This document shows positions 5,224-5,361 of a DNA stretch of 5,361 nucleotides, piece by piece. The notes beneath the pieces are model-generated. The model was not told the origin of the DNA. It made no database searches and was given only the letters and a program-made list of their open reading frames with translations. The stretch's first letter is position 1, and each line of letters opens with the position of its first letter. The stretch comes from Deltaproteobacteria bacterium. Lineage in GTDB: Bacteria > Desulfobacterota > Binatia > UBA12015. Position numbers and translations under genes: made by a program. The stretch is taken from positions 1 to 5,361 of the forward strand of contig DLYX01000574.1 of assembly GCA_003447545.1 (NCBI GenBank). Reading direction: 5' to 3'.

Positions 5224-5361
5224 ATGGCAGGCAGGAATTCAGGTACGCGATGGTGGATGCCGGTGGTTTTGTTGTGCGCGGGGCTGTTCGGTGCCGGTTG
5301 CGCGCAGGCGCCCGAGGGCATCGCGCCGGTCGAGGGGTTCGAGGCCGAGCGCTATCTGGGC
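5224..5361 (+). CDS. blc: Blc-type lipocalin lipoprotein, N-terminal fragment (cut by window end)
   Basis: The frame from ATG 5224 is open to the window end (46 residues). It starts with a lipoprotein signal peptide: basic n-region (R4, R9), hydrophobic core WWMPVVLLCAGLF (10-22) and lipobox GAG-C with lipidated Cys26. The -3 residue is Gly rather than the usual Leu. Ala27 at +2 predicts outer-membrane sorting. The mature part, PEGIAPVEGFEAERYLG (30-46), matches the opening of bacterial lipocalins of the Blc family (P-x-G-V...V..FD..RYLGTWYE); the window ends at the Gly of the GxW motif. Blc proteins bind fatty acids or lysophospholipids at the outer membrane under stress. ATG 5224 has GGGA six bases upstream. 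An in-frame ATG at 5188 with AAAAGGA only two bases away would lengthen the n-region by 12 residues and is less likely. The gene lies divergent to the DUF1295 gene. Confidence 0.82.
   Translation, partial: MAGRNSGTRWWMPVVLLCAGLFGAGCAQAPEGIAPVEGFEAERYLG

Overview
The window comes from a GC-rich, apparently Gram-negative bacterium. The evidence is heavy use of G or C at third codon positions, an outer-membrane-type lipoprotein (lipocalin) at the right edge, and families common in Proteobacteria, Myxococcota and related phyla. The sequence alone does not fix a species. Six genes, a seventh cut by the right edge included, fill almost all of the window; nothing here looks like a mobile element, CRISPR array, tRNA or rRNA.

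Left half (1-2757, + strand). The window opens inside the last third of folE (GTP cyclohydrolase I). After 39 bases comes a complete class I photolyase (phr, 236-1732). A SAM-dependent methyltransferase of the cyclopropane-fatty-acid-synthase superfamily (1729-2757) overlaps it by four bases (TTGA: TTG start inside the TGA stop region). These three genes look like one operon: a pterin/folate enzyme, a light-driven DNA repair enzyme, and a lipid-type or small-molecule methyltransferase. The methyltransferase resembles plant coclaurine N-methyltransferases more than E. coli Cfa.

Centre (2758-2865). A strong GC-rich hairpin (2810-2843) separates the left operon from genes converging on it, and probably ends transcription from both sides.

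Right half (2866-5015, - strand). Reading along the minus strand, the order is a DUF1295 / steroid 5-alpha-reductase-like membrane protein (5015-4128), a short CbiX/SirB-type sirohydrochlorin chelatase (4004-3621), and an FMN nitroreductase (3525-2866). The gaps of 123 and 95 bases contain palindromes and short repeats, including a perfect 20-bp palindrome just upstream of the nitroreductase. The three may be co-transcribed, but the gaps leave room for separate control.

Right edge (5016-5361). A 172-208-base divergent intergenic region leads into the start of a Blc-type lipocalin lipoprotein (+ strand), cut by the window end just at its GxW motif.

The gathering of photolyase, CFAS-like methyltransferase, DUF1295 protein and lipocalin resembles the light / singlet-oxygen stress regulons known in several proteobacteria (sigma-E/ChrR or LitR type). 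No regulator of that kind lies in the window, so this link is inference. The most interesting points are the CNMT-like methyltransferase coupled to phr, the mismatch between a folE neighbour and a photolyase that lacks the E. coli-type folate-antenna residues, and the perfect palindrome at 3555-3574.
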